Source: Candidatus Melainabacteria bacterium | GTDB lineage: Bacteria > Cyanobacteriota > Vampirovibrionia > 2-02-FULL-35-15 | Length of the DNA stretch: 28,603 bases | NCBI GenBank assembly: GCA_023250175.1 | Contig: JAHFBD010000003.1 | Location: 1 to 28,603, forward strand | Direction of reading: 5' to 3' | In this document: positions 1 through 7,974 of the stretch, one piece after another | Layout: the number at the start of each line of letters is the position of its first letter | How positions within the stretch are numbered: position 1 is the first letter of the stretch | Translations under genes and position numbers: made by a program | The notes under the pieces: model-generated | The model's input: only the letters and a program-made list of their open reading frames with translations | What the model was told of the DNA's origin: nothing | Databases searched by the model: none

Positions 1-2448
1 AATTTTATTAAATCTAATATTGGTGACATGAAAGATGCTAAGTGGGATTTATTTAAGAAGTCTGCGAAGCATTATACAAATAATGACTTTAAATTGAATT
101 ATTTAACTCATCAATTCTGCCATATTGCATCGTTAGATTTTCCCCCAGAAAACTGGACAGTTTTTCAAAACTCATTTGATGAATATCTAAATAATAATTT
201 ATTACTAGATAAGTTGTTTGATAGTTTTATTAACTTAAAAGATTCAAATCCAGAAAAGTTAAAAAAATGTTTTGATATAACATTAAGCTATACAAAAGAA
301 CATTTGGGAACAAAGGGCTTAACTGATTTTCTCAAAGCAAAACCAGAAGAAGAACATTGGCAAGCATTTAAAACAATAATAGAGACAAAGCCAGTTAAGA
401 AAAAGGATGATATTTTACCACCACCAATAGTAGATGGAGATATTACTGAAGCAACGTTTCTGGATGATGAAATTGTTGATTCTATAGATGATGATTCAGA
501 GTTTGATTTAACATTGGAAGAGCTGGATTTTAATGAGATTGAAAAATCTGCTACTAATGACACAAATTTAACAACCAAAGAATTAGCAATTAATGAACTA
601 ACTAAGCTTATTAGTGCAAAGCCAACAAAAGAACAATGGGATATTTATAAAGAACTATTAGATAAATATAAAGATAGTACAGAGATTAGTGCAATTACAA
701 GTGGGGTTAGGGAATTAGTCGAAAAAAATGCACCTGTAACACTGCTAAGCCTTTATAAGACCGCTGTTGATTTTCATTTATCTAAGAATTCGTATTTGTT
801 AGCTTTTATTAAAAGTTATTGTGAAATACTTACTGAAGCAGGTGAAAACACTTCACAAGCAATGTTAAATACTTATATTAATGCCGTATCAAAAGGACAT
901 TTAAAGAATGCAAATGATTCTGTGAAGTTTTTAAGAGAACTTACAGTTAATGCATGTATTACTACGTGGATTAGAAGCAATACACCTGAAAAAATAAAAT
1001 GGGCAAGTACAAAACTAGAGACCTTAATAAAAACAGATCCACTTCCATATGCATTAAACACAACCGGTCATGATTCTTCAAAAGTATTAAAAATGTTGAA
1101 GGAGACTCAAGATGTTTATGCTAGAGCATATGACTTTTATCATGGCTTTAGTGCTCTTACTTATGAAACAAAAAGAGTACCTGGCGGAGAACCTTCTTTA
1201 CTATTAAGGTTTGGGCATGATGTAGCAAACTCAGTCAAGTATGTAAATGCCAAAAATCCTAACTTGTTTCCAGGACGTGGCTTTGCAATTTCATTTATTA
1301 AGCCAGAAACAGTATTTGCTGCTGATAAAAGTATAAAAGAAGGCGAAGATCCTTATCATGAATATAAAAAAGCATGGAGCTGGCTAGCTAATGAATTTGA
1401 TGATTTGCATAAGACACACTTTATATTTATGCGTGGGATGGCTATTGTTACCAATGTTGATAAGGATAAGTATTCTCTTAAAGATATAGATAATAAAAAA
1501 ATACATTATAGTTATGTAATTTTAAATGATCATCATCATAATTACAGCGCCGGAAGTGCCTTCTTAATTCCCACACAGGTTTTATCAGATAAGTTAAAAA
1601 ATGTAGCTATTAAATATGAAGATTATAGTGGACCCTCTGCTAAACACAACGATGTAAATGAGGTTGGGTTAAATATAGAAGATTTAATTGAAGACGCTAA
1701 AAAAATTCCAGCGAATGTTCTTAATCTTACCTGGGGATCAAACATTAGTAGTGGTTTATGTAATGCCTATCCACCTAATAGTAAGCCATTTCACGAATGG
1801 GAAGTAGAAATGAGAGCTAGACATGAGACCGAGGATAATTATGGACATATTCATAAGTCGCATAGATTTGGCACTTACAGAGCTAATATGGATCCCGAGT
1901 TAGAAAAAGCTATGATTCCTTTACGTGAAGCTCATAATCAAGTTTTTAATGTTACGAATAAATATCAAAATCTATTGGATTTATTTAGACTAACACTTGC
2001 CTTGTGGCATAAGGGGCAGACATTAGGAGATCCCGTTGAAATGCCAGACATGACTGATGATGATTTGTTTAATAAAGCAGATAAACCAGAATCAATAAAA
2101 GAGTTATTTAGAGATGAATCAGCATCTTTTACTAACCCAGACTCATTAAGAATGTTAGTAGAAGCATATAGATGGCATAAAGGTAAAGAATCAGGAAAGA
2201 CTAATAGAAATGACTTTCCTATTTTAGTAATAGCTGATACTTTAGATTACTGGAATAAACCTAATTCCTCATTTACTTTAGATACTTATGATTTAACACT
2301 TAAATTTGGAGATAAAACAATACCATTAGACCCGGAAAATATTGGAGATATTGAAAAGAAGTTATGGGAAAAGATAGTTATGCCACAAGTTGTTAATCCT
2401 GATAAAGACTTCAGATTTTATGATAGAAGAGATTTAGGAATAAAGTAA
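1..2448 (+). CDS. Large unrecognised helical protein, 5' end outside window
   Basis: I do not recognise this protein. The frame is open from base 1 through the first ATG at 28, and no convincing SD precedes that ATG, so the gene probably begins upstream of the window. At least 806 residues are visible. The N-terminal third is helical and carries a recurring short motif of the form xxWxxF/Y[KQ] (DAKWDLFKK, PENWTVFQN, EEHWQAFKT, KEQWDIYKE). Two copies precede an acidic linker (about residues 125-180, rich in D and E), one abuts it and one follows it. The C-terminal two thirds contain His-rich stretches (NDHHHNY; HIHKSHRFGTYRAN) but no catalytic motif I can name. There is no membrane segment in the visible part. 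The small Pro/Lys-rich gene follows after 27 bp and is probably cotranscribed. Confidence 0.75.
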   Translation, partial: NFIKSNIGDMKDAKWDLFKKSAKHYTNNDFKLNYLTHQFCHIASLDFPPENWTVFQNSFDEYLNNNLLLDKLFDSFINLKDSNPEKLKKCFDITLSYTKEHLGTKGLTDFLKAKPEEEHWQAFKTIIETKPVKKKDDILPPPIVDGDITEATFLDDEIVDSIDDDSEFDLTLEELDFNEIEKSATNDTNLTTKELAINELTKLISAKPTKEQWDIYKELLDKYKDSTEISAITSGVRELVEKNAPVTLLSLYKTAVDFHLSKNSYLLAFIKSYCEILTEAGENTSQAMLNTYINAVSKGHLKNANDSVKFLRELTVNACITTWIRSNTPEKIKWASTKLETLIKTDPLPYALNTTGHDSSKVLKMLKETQDVYARAYDFYHGFSALTYETKRVPGGEPSLLLRFGHDVANSVKYVNAKNPNLFPGRGFAISFIKPETVFAADKSIKEGEDPYHEYKKAWSWLANEFDDLHKTHFIFMRGMAIVTNVDKDKYSLKDIDNKKIHYSYVILNDHHHNYSAGSAFLIPTQVLSDKLKNVAIKYEDYSGPSAKHNDVNEVGLNIEDLIEDAKKIPANVLNLTWGSNISSGLCNAYPPNSKPFHEWEVEMRARHETEDNYGHIHKSHRFGTYRANMDPELEKAMIPLREAHNQVFNVTNKYQNLLDLFRLTLALWHKGQTLGDPVEMPDMTDDDLFNKADKPESIKELFRDESASFTNPDSLRMLVEAYRWHKGKESGKTNRNDFPILVIADTLDYWNKPNSSFTLDTYDLTLKFGDKTIPLDPENIGDIEKKLWEKIVMPQVVNPDKDFRFYDRRDLGIK

Positions 2449-2475
2449 TAGTTAAACAGAAGAATTGGAGGAGAG

Positions 2476-2715
2476 ATGAGAGTTAGTTTATTTAATAATA
2501 ATATAAGTAGAATTATGGCAGCACCAGAGGCTCCTCCAGCCCCGCCAAAACCAGATACTAAACCAGATAAAGCCCCCACAAAGCCTGACAAAGCTCCAGC
2601 TAAACCAGTAGAGCCTGTAAAACAACCTCCTCCAAAACCAGTTGAAAAACCAGGTGCAGTACCTTGTCCTGATCGTAAGCCAATTCCTGGAATTTGCCCT
2701 ATTAATGATCCTTAA
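2476..2715 (+). CDS. Small Pro/Lys-rich protein
   Basis: A 79-residue protein of unknown function. A strong SD (GGAGGAG) sits just before the ATG, so it is very likely translated. After a short leader (MRVSLFNNNISRIM) it is low-complexity sequence made of Pro, Lys and Ala with PDKAP-type repeats, and it ends with two cysteines (PCPDRKP, GICP). It is likely disordered, perhaps a linker or envelope-spanning peptide. It lies 27 bp after the large unknown gene and is probably in its operon. The MRVSLF start resembles the MQVSLF start of the metalloprotease at 20000. Confidence 0.65.
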   Translation: MRVSLFNNNISRIMAAPEAPPAPPKPDTKPDKAPTKPDKAPAKPVEPVKQPPPKPVEKPGAVPCPDRKPIPGICPINDP

Positions 2716-3037
2716 TTCCTGCCTTAATTTAAGTTTCTACCTACCGCCGGTTTTTTCGCTGCACTCCCAAACCCGGCTTTCCAAAGTGCTTCCGGTCTGC
2801 TATTTATAATAGCTTGCAGATTTTACCGAGTTTCTTATAATTTGGGGGATAAAATCTTACCTTAAGAGTCATTTACTTAAAAATATTACGCTAGCTTGGT
2901 AGTAATTAATTTAAATTAATCTTTTCGGTCTTTACAAGAGAATGCAACTCTGCTAAAGTAATTCCAATAGTTTTTTAAGGTTATTTTAAATTGATTAGAG
3001 AGGTTCTAATCAGGCAAGCTCTAGAAAGGAAATTTAT
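2716..3037. other. Intergenic region with hairpins and a repeat fragment
   Basis: There is no gene here. It holds a 19-nt fragment at 2729-2747 (one mismatch with 21560-21578). A GC-rich inverted repeat, GCCGG 2746-2750 with CCGGC 2773-2777, is followed by TTT and might act as a weak terminator for the upstream genes. An 8-bp stem pairs 2818-2825 with 2850-2857 (AGATTTTA/TAAAATCT). A perfect 7-bp hairpin at 2993-3011 (GATTAGA, loop GAGGT, TCTAATC) lies 26 nt before the next start codon and could be a leader structure. Confidence 0.5.
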
Positions 3038-3511
3038 ATGTCAATGACTATTGCAGGTCCAGTGGTAAGACCATCTAAGGTAAGTGCAATTCCAAATTCT
3101 ACAGAAAAAACATCTTTAAGTGATGTTCTGGAAAAATTAGGGTTTAAAGAATTAATTAAAGGCAACTCAGATGCATTAAAATTACAGTTAGTTTTTATAA
3201 AGCTGTTTTTTGATGCTAATAATATCGCTGATAAAATCTCAATAGAAGGAGCTTTGGGTAAACAATTACACAGAAATGATGCTGAATTTTATTTTAATTT
3301 AGATCCGATTAAGCACATATCAGATATATCTATAAGCAAAATACTAACTATTGCGGGTAGCAGTATTCATGCTCCTAAAGTTGATACAGAGACACAAGGA
3401 AAAATTTCTAAATTGCTTTCTTTATTACCCAAAGATGATCCTAATGCTAAGAAAAAAGTAAGAGATATAAACAATGCAATAAGTGAACTTAATACTCCAA
3501 GAAATTCTTAG
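3038..3511 (+). CDS. Unknown 157-aa protein
   Basis: Not recognised. The start is supported by an SD (GAAAGGA) about 8 nt before the ATG. The first 30 or so residues are rich in Ser, Pro and Thr and look disordered (MSMTIAGPVVRPSKVSAIPN). The rest is predominantly helical, with Leu/Lys/Ile heptad-like stretches. There is no signal peptide or membrane segment. The N-terminus resembles that of the interrupted gene beginning at 4342 (an MSxT start, then PV, S-x-IPN and EK-S), so the two may share a leader or be distant paralogues. A hairpin lies in the 5' leader. Confidence 0.6.
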   Translation: MSMTIAGPVVRPSKVSAIPNSTEKTSLSDVLEKLGFKELIKGNSDALKLQLVFIKLFFDANNIADKISIEGALGKQLHRNDAEFYFNLDPIKHISDISISKILTIAGSSIHAPKVDTETQGKISKLLSLLPKDDPNAKKKVRDINNAISELNTPRNS

Positions 3512-3558
3512 TTTGTCTGTCTTTTGCTTATTTTTATTTATTCATATAGAATGTTCTT

Positions 3559-3909
3559 ATGAATGAGATAGTTTTAGTAAAAGAAGCAATTACAATTAAT
3601 GCTTTAAATGAAATCATATCTGGTACTGGCGGAGAGCTGATTAAAATTGTAGTAGATGTACAACTTAACTTGTTGGCTATTGGTGGAGAAATGCATTCTG
3701 ATGAAGAACAATTCTTGCTTGATCAAGGTTCAAACCAAGATGATTTATGGGGGATAAATATTTATCCGAAGATGTCTAGAAATGAGTGGATTGAGTTTGA
3801 TTCTATGATTAATATTCGTCCTCGTCAAAATAATAGATCTAGGAACGTTGAAGATTTAGAACTACAAAAGAAAATTATTCAAATTGTGAATGATTTAATA
3901 CTGCAATGA
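3559..3909 (+). CDS. DUF5674 family protein
   Basis: A 116-residue protein that I recognise from family memory as DUF5674, a small domain of unknown function common in candidate-phylum bacteria. Typical features are the VVDVQLNLLAIGGEMHSDEE stretch (about residues 31-50), DLWGINIYP, then WIEFDSMINIRP followed by NNRSRNVED, which are the most conserved blocks of the family. The length matches the family. No SD is evident before the ATG. The stop codon overlaps the next start (ATGA at 3906-3909), so the two genes are translationally coupled and probably work together. The biochemical role is not known to me. Confidence 0.85.
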   Translation: MNEIVLVKEAITINALNEIISGTGGELIKIVVDVQLNLLAIGGEMHSDEEQFLLDQGSNQDDLWGINIYPKMSRNEWIEFDSMINIRPRQNNRSRNVEDLELQKKIIQIVNDLILQ

Positions 3910-4241
3910 ACTATATACATAAAAATCTAGCAAACGGAAGATGGCATGAGTTAACGTTAGCAGAACAGCTTGGTAATGTTGGCAGTGAGGTGGATAGAAT
4001 TATTTCATGGAAGAAAAAAGAAAACAGTGAATATTCTACTAATGCTTTTTATCGAGCGTTGGATTTATTAGATTTAACTATTAGTGATAAAAGATGGCAT
4101 GGACCAAAATTAAAGGAAATCTGTCGTTTAAGAGAAGTACTTTGCGATTCATTTTTAGGTGGTGAGCTTTACAACACTCCACTTGAATACTTTCAAAAAT
4201 ACTTTTATCAGTTTGCACTTATTGCTAGGAAAAATAAGTGA
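3906..4241 (+). CDS. Small helical partner of DUF5674
   Basis: A 111-residue, all-helical, soluble protein. Its start overlaps the DUF5674 stop by 4 nt. Recognisable blocks are RWHELTLAEQLGNVGSEVDR near the N-terminus, then RALDLLDLTISD and LKEICRLREVLCDSF. I recall similar hypothetical proteins next to DUF5674 in other uncultured bacteria, but I cannot give a tested function. The tight two-gene layout and small sizes resemble toxin-antitoxin or regulator pairs. That is only an analogy, since I see no HEPN RxxxxH motif or nuclease motif. Confidence 0.8.
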   Translation: MNYIHKNLANGRWHELTLAEQLGNVGSEVDRIISWKKKENSEYSTNAFYRALDLLDLTISDKRWHGPKLKEICRLREVLCDSFLGGELYNTPLEYFQKYFYQFALIARKNK

Positions 4242-4341
4242 ATTATAAATTCAAAATTTACATACACCAAAACTTAAAGTAAGATATATTCAATGCAATT
4301 ATGAGTTTTATTTTATAGAGAAGTAAAAAGGAGTTAAATCA

Positions 4342-4449
4342 ATGTCAAATACAGTAAATCCAGTAAGTAGTATTCCAAATCAATCAGTTCTTCCACCAAA
4401 GAGTGTGGAAAAATCAGAAAGTGATAAAAAAAGTCAGAATATCTTTTAG
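4342..4449 (+). CDS. 5' fragment of a probably frameshifted gene
   Basis: A 35-codon reading frame with a strong SD (AAAAGGAG, about 7 nt before ATG) that ends at TAG 4447-4449. It encodes a Ser/Pro-rich, Asn-containing leader (MSNTVNPVSSIPNQ...). A run of seven A at 4426-4432 lies near its end. One extra A there would join it in frame to the codons at 4431-4469 (KSEYLLEELVYYG) and on into the 171-aa frame at 4470, whose own ATG lacks an SD. I read the two as one gene split by a homopolymer indel, by slippage-dependent expression, or by a sequencing error. It is too short to be confident as an independent gene. Confidence 0.55.
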   Translation: MSNTVNPVSSIPNQSVLPPKSVEKSESDKKSQNIF

Positions 4450-4469
4450 AAGAATTAGTATACTATGGC

Positions 4470-4985
4470 ATGAATAATATAAAACAAGAAGATGTAGATA
4501 ATTTATATTCTTCAACAGAACAACAATTCAGAGAAGTTATTGACTATGGAGTAGACCGCGATGAAAATGGCAATAACCGTATTGTATGTTTTATTTCAAA
4601 AGAACCCGATGAATTATCTCCAGAATGTAAAAATAGTATACCTAGTAGTTTCCAGGGGTATAAAGTAGAGCTTTCAAACTGGTGCAAAAAAATGGATCAA
4701 GCAACGCTGGATGAACTTTCATCAATTTTCTTAGAAATATTAGCTCGTGAGAATATAAAAAATATAACAAAAGAAGATATAGAAGACTTAATCTCAAAAC
4801 AACAATTGATTCCTGAACTTCGTGGAGGCAGTGGTCTAAGTAAAGATGAGCAAGGATATTTTATTGTGCTTTATTCTTGTTCTCCATTAAGTAAAATCCC
4901 ACCTGAAGAGCTACAAATATTACCAAAAGAGATAAAAGGCTATCGCGTAAAAGTCGAAGAGATTGGAATACTAAAAGGGCAGTAA
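4470..4985 (+). CDS. Unknown 171-aa protein, likely 3' part of a split gene
   Basis: Not recognised. It is acidic, soluble and mixed alpha/beta. Two similar segments stand out: a DRDENGNNRIVCFIS...PSSFQGYKVE block (about residues 29-66) and a SKDEQGYFIVLYS...PKEIKGYRVK block (about 124-161). Both have the shape 'charged turn, strand, P-x-x-[FI]-x-G-Y-[KR]-V', suggesting an internal duplication. The ATG at 4470 has no SD, and the frame is open upstream to the TAA at 4425-4427. The real start is probably the ATG at 4342, reached by a one-base shift in an A-run. tRNA-Val(TAC) lies downstream on the other strand. Confidence 0.65.
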   Translation: MNNIKQEDVDNLYSSTEQQFREVIDYGVDRDENGNNRIVCFISKEPDELSPECKNSIPSSFQGYKVELSNWCKKMDQATLDELSSIFLEILARENIKNITKEDIEDLISKQQLIPELRGGSGLSKDEQGYFIVLYSCSPLSKIPPEELQILPKEIKGYRVKVEEIGILKGQ

Positions 4986-5006
4986 AGTTTTTATTGTTGT
5001 AGATCC

Positions 5007-5030
5007 GAGCATTTGTGCGAAACGAGCGAT
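5007..5030 (-). repeat. Repeat tail 3' of tRNA-Val(TAC)
   Basis: A 24-nt segment that matches 16751-16774 with one mismatch, and whose first 22 nt match the reverse complement of 21576-21597 (also one mismatch). It lies 8 nt beyond the 3' end of the tRNA-Val gene on the tRNA strand. The copy at 16751-16774 lies 6 nt beyond the other tRNA-Val gene. Only the tail of the longer element is present here; the TTTAT-loop hairpin found beside the other copies is absent. Confidence 0.7.
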
Positions 5031-5038
5031 TTAAAAAA

Positions 5039-5110
5039 TGGGCAGTAGAGGATTTGAACCTCTGACCCCCTCGGTGTAAACGAGGTGCGCTACCACTGCG
5101 CCAACTGCCC
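5039..5110 (-). tRNA. tRNA-Val (anticodon TAC)
   Basis: The minus strand folds as a complete cloverleaf of 72 nt including the discriminator A. The acceptor stem is GGGCAGT/ACTGCCC, the D-loop contains AGTGGTAGC, the anticodon stem is CCTCG/CGAGG around loop TTTACAC (anticodon TAC), and the T-arm contains GGTTCAAATCC. CCA is not encoded. A TATAAT hexamer on the minus strand (5135-5140) lies about 25 nt upstream and may be the -10 box. Confidence 0.95.
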
Positions 5111-5150
5111 AAATAAAGAAAGAAAACATAATTAATTATATCTTATGATG

Positions 5151-5951
5151 TTACTTTAACTTCTCTATTTTTTCTGTAGGAAATATTAATACATCTTCTA
5201 ACCTTTGTTGTGACCAGTCAGTAAATCTATATTGTGGTTGTATAAATTGTTTTTGGGTAATTGTTTTATTAAAGAAGTGAGATACTGGTGTTTTTTGTAC
5301 CCTTGGAAAAAGTTTTTCACGCTCTAGTCGTAACGTTTCAGATCTTTCAATTGTACCAATTGGATGTCCTGTCTCATCAATTATAAAATCGTTTTCAATT
5401 GTTGCAATTATTGAATTGTCATAATTTCTAATAATTTGTTTATCTTGAACGTTTAGCCATCCAAGAAGATTTCCCCCTGAATATTCATATATTCTAAGAA
5501 AAGGATCAATATATGCAAATGATTTTCCTTCTTTAGTAAGAATAAAGGCATCTTTATAATTTAAATATTGTTGCAAGCTTTGTACAATTGAATAAATATC
5601 ATTGGTTGCTGTTGTGATTTCTTTTGACTGGTTTAATAACTGGCTTTGATTATTTGAAATATCATCTGTTCTATGTAATATGTTTGAAGTTGTTTCTTTT
5701 TGTTCTGATACTTCCTTTCTTAGCCTTATAATTTCTTCTTTTAATGGTTGGTCTTTAGCAGGTACACTTTGATCTTGAAGAATTAATGGAGCAAAAGAAG
5801 GCACAATATCTGGCTTGGAAGCTTCCTGCAATAGGTAGCCCTTCTCATCTTTATTGCTATCTGTATCCAGCTCTTTTTTAATATAAGTAGCTGTATTTAG
5901 AAGTGAAAGTAAAAGAAATGTTATTAAAGCAAAGTTACTTTTTATTTTCAT
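5151..5951 (-). CDS. Exported coiled-coil protein with C-terminal beta repeats
   Basis: A 266-residue protein of unknown function. The N-terminus (MKIKSNFALITFLLLSLLNT) is a signal peptide or single membrane anchor. Residues about 65-130 form a coiled coil (EEIIRLRKEVSEQKETTSNI and following heptads). From about residue 140 there are short strand-turn repeats with Gly, Tyr and Ile (FAYIDPFLRIYEYSGGNLLG, then ATIENDFIIDETGHPIGTIE) and a closing motif DWSQQRLEDVLIF. This reminds me of the '4-fold beta flower' class of secreted domains, but only by pattern. It lies 37 bp downstream of prs on the same strand and may be cotranscribed. No SD is obvious. Confidence 0.75.
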   Translation of the reverse strand: MKIKSNFALITFLLLSLLNTATYIKKELDTDSNKDEKGYLLQEASKPDIVPSFAPLILQDQSVPAKDQPLKEEIIRLRKEVSEQKETTSNILHRTDDISNNQSQLLNQSKEITTATNDIYSIVQSLQQYLNYKDAFILTKEGKSFAYIDPFLRIYEYSGGNLLGWLNVQDKQIIRNYDNSIIATIENDFIIDETGHPIGTIERSETLRLEREKLFPRVQKTPVSHFFNKTITQKQFIQPQYRFTDWSQQRLEDVLIFPTEKIEKLK

Positions 5952-5988
5952 ATTTAAGGTGTATGAGCGTTATTACAACTAGCCTCTA

Positions 5989-6996
5989 CTATTCAAACAT
6001 TTCACTAACAGAGTCATCAAGATGAATTCTTTTAATAGCTTCTGCCAGTATATTTGCAACACTTAAAACCGTTATTTTTTTGGGTCTGCGCTCTTGTGGA
6101 ATCGGTATTGAGTTAGTTACTATTAGTGTAGTTAAAGGAGACTTATCTATTCTTTCTTTTGCCGGTCCTGATAAAACAGCATGTGTAGAACATGCTAAAA
6201 CTTCTTTTGCACCTTCTTTAGCTAGCAACTCTGCACCTTGGGTAATAGTACCTGCTGTATCAATCATGTCATCTACAATAATACAAGTCTTACCTTTAAT
6301 CTCTCCAATAATATTAATAACCTCTACAGTATTGTGTTTATCCACTGGTCTTCTTTTATCAAGAATAGCAATTGGGGCATCATTTAATTTTTTAGCAAAA
6401 GCACGGGCTCTGGTCACGCCACCAACATCAGGACTTACTACAACAATGTCTTTTAGCCCCAGAGAATGAATGTGATCTACAAGTACAGGGGTAGCAAATA
6501 AATGATCTACAAGAACATCGAAAAAGCCCATTAGCTGAGTAGCATGTAAATCTAGTGCAAGTATTCTTGTTGTACCAGCTTGACAAAGTAGGTCTGCAAC
6601 AAGTTTTGCAGTGATAGCTTCTCGTCCAGCAGCTTTTCTATCTTGTCGACCATATCCATAATATGGAATAACAAGCGTAATTTTTTCTGCACTTGCTCTT
6701 TTTAGAGCATCAATCATAATTAGCAATTCCATTATGTTTTCATTTACTGGTGGGCATGTAGGTTGAATAACAAATACATCACAACCTCTAACACTTTCCT
6801 GAATTTGCACATATAGTTCCCCATCTGAAAATGGAGAAATATTAATCTTTCCTAAAGGTAAATTTAGATGGTCACAAATTTCTTTGGCAAGGAGAGTGTT
6901 TGCTCGGCCTGAAAATATTTTCACTACTCTTTTTCCATTCATATCTGCTAACAAAGGGTTTTCGCTTGTTTGTTTTTTAATTAAGGTTTCTACCAT
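5989..6996 (-). CDS. prs: Ribose-phosphate pyrophosphokinase (PRPP synthetase)
   Basis: A cytosolic enzyme that makes PRPP from ribose 5-phosphate and ATP, feeding purine, pyrimidine, His, Trp and NAD synthesis. At 335 residues it is slightly longer than the usual class I length of about 315 because of an N-terminal extension. Diagnostic blocks are FSDGELYVQIQESVRG, the ATP-contacting PYYGYGRQDRK loop, LDLHATQLMGFFD (metal/regulatory region), PDVGGVTRARAFA, and the PRPP loop IVDDMIDTAGTI near the C-terminus. All key residues are present. An SD (AAAGGT) precedes the ATG. No purine operator is evident. The exported coiled-coil gene follows. Confidence 0.97.
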   Translation of the reverse strand: MVETLIKKQTSENPLLADMNGKRVVKIFSGRANTLLAKEICDHLNLPLGKINISPFSDGELYVQIQESVRGCDVFVIQPTCPPVNENIMELLIMIDALKRASAEKITLVIPYYGYGRQDRKAAGREAITAKLVADLLCQAGTTRILALDLHATQLMGFFDVLVDHLFATPVLVDHIHSLGLKDIVVVSPDVGGVTRARAFAKKLNDAPIAILDKRRPVDKHNTVEVINIIGEIKGKTCIIVDDMIDTAGTITQGAELLAKEGAKEVLACSTHAVLSGPAKERIDKSPLTTLIVTNSIPIPQERRPKKITVLSVANILAEAIKRIHLDDSVSEMFE

Positions 6997-7133
6997 TTAT
7001 ATGACCTTTCTATAATAAAAGAGTTAGGACTACAATTGTATTTTCCTAAATTTATGTAAAAAGCACAAGGATAGTTAATTTTTAAAATTGACTTTATTGG
7101 TCTTACTTGGTTATTACGATAAATCTTAGGTGT

Positions 7134-7850
7134 TTAATTAAAATTATGTGTTATGTCTTTCTCTGAAATACCAAATGGTTTCATTATTGCTTCTGCAGAT
7201 TGTTTATCAAGCTGATATAGTTCCGATAAAAAATATAAAAAGTCAGTAAGATAAAAGTTTGTATTTTTTTTATCTAAACCATTTTCAAGAATCTTAGATA
7301 ACAAAGGGTCACCTATCATATTGTTTAATATTTCTTTAAGTGCTCCTATAAGCTCTTCACTTTTATATCCAGATTTTATAAGTGCTTCTGCAAGTTCTGC
7401 TCTAAGTAAACCATCATTTTCTTTTGTATTCTTATCAATGTTTTTTCCTGTTATGGGAAAGTCTTCTTCATCTTTCACTACTTTTAATTCAAGCTCTAGA
7501 TCTTTGGGGTCAACTCCTTTTTGAATTAACAATTGTCCAGCAACTAGTCTTTCATTAATTTCTATAACTCTTGAGTCTGGATCAGTAAGCATTGCTAAAT
7601 CATGAGAATTAAAAGATTTCATCAAATTAACATAAGCCGCTAATCTAGTTGTTTTAGGGAGTGCTAAGAATTTTTCTAAGGCTTGTCCACAATTTAATCT
7701 TGGGGTTTGTGCAGGATCTAGTCCATTTTCTTTTAGTTTAGTTGGGTCAGTTTGGTTTAATATTTCTAGATATTTTCCAATGCGGCGACGGACTTTTAAT
7801 TCTTGAATGAATTGGCTAGGAATACTTGCGATTTTTGCAATTATTGACAT
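7134..7850 (-). CDS. Unknown 238-aa helical protein
   Basis: Not recognised. A soluble, mostly helical protein without a clear signal peptide; the start MSIIAKIASIPSQFIQELKV looks like an amphipathic helix that could touch a membrane. The middle is charged (KDLELELKVVKDEED, about residues 117-131) and the C-terminal part is Leu-rich helices. A run of A before the ATG gives only a weak SD. It lies 124 bp downstream of gyrB and 137 bp upstream of prs on the same strand, so it may be cotranscribed with either. Confidence 0.65.
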   Translation of the reverse strand: MSIIAKIASIPSQFIQELKVRRRIGKYLEILNQTDPTKLKENGLDPAQTPRLNCGQALEKFLALPKTTRLAAYVNLMKSFNSHDLAMLTDPDSRVIEINERLVAGQLLIQKGVDPKDLELELKVVKDEEDFPITGKNIDKNTKENDGLLRAELAEALIKSGYKSEELIGALKEILNNMIGDPLLSKILENGLDKKNTNFYLTDFLYFLSELYQLDKQSAEAIMKPFGISEKDITHNFN

Positions 7851-7974
7851 CTTTTTTTATAACTGAAATTGTTTAAAACTATATCTTATCTATATTAGGA
7901 TATCAAGCGTTGCAACATTAAATTAATTTAATCAACAAATCAGATTTAGATTAAGGAAAATTCTTTAAATAGCT

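Noticed and set aside
4861..5112. Minus-strand reading frame of 83 codons across the tRNA-Val(TAC) gene
   Set aside because: It is read through a clear tRNA and the antisense of the 171-aa gene, so its peptide is an artefact.
6080..6469. Plus-strand 129-codon frame inside prs
   Set aside because: It is antisense to a fully conserved prs gene and has no recognisable product.
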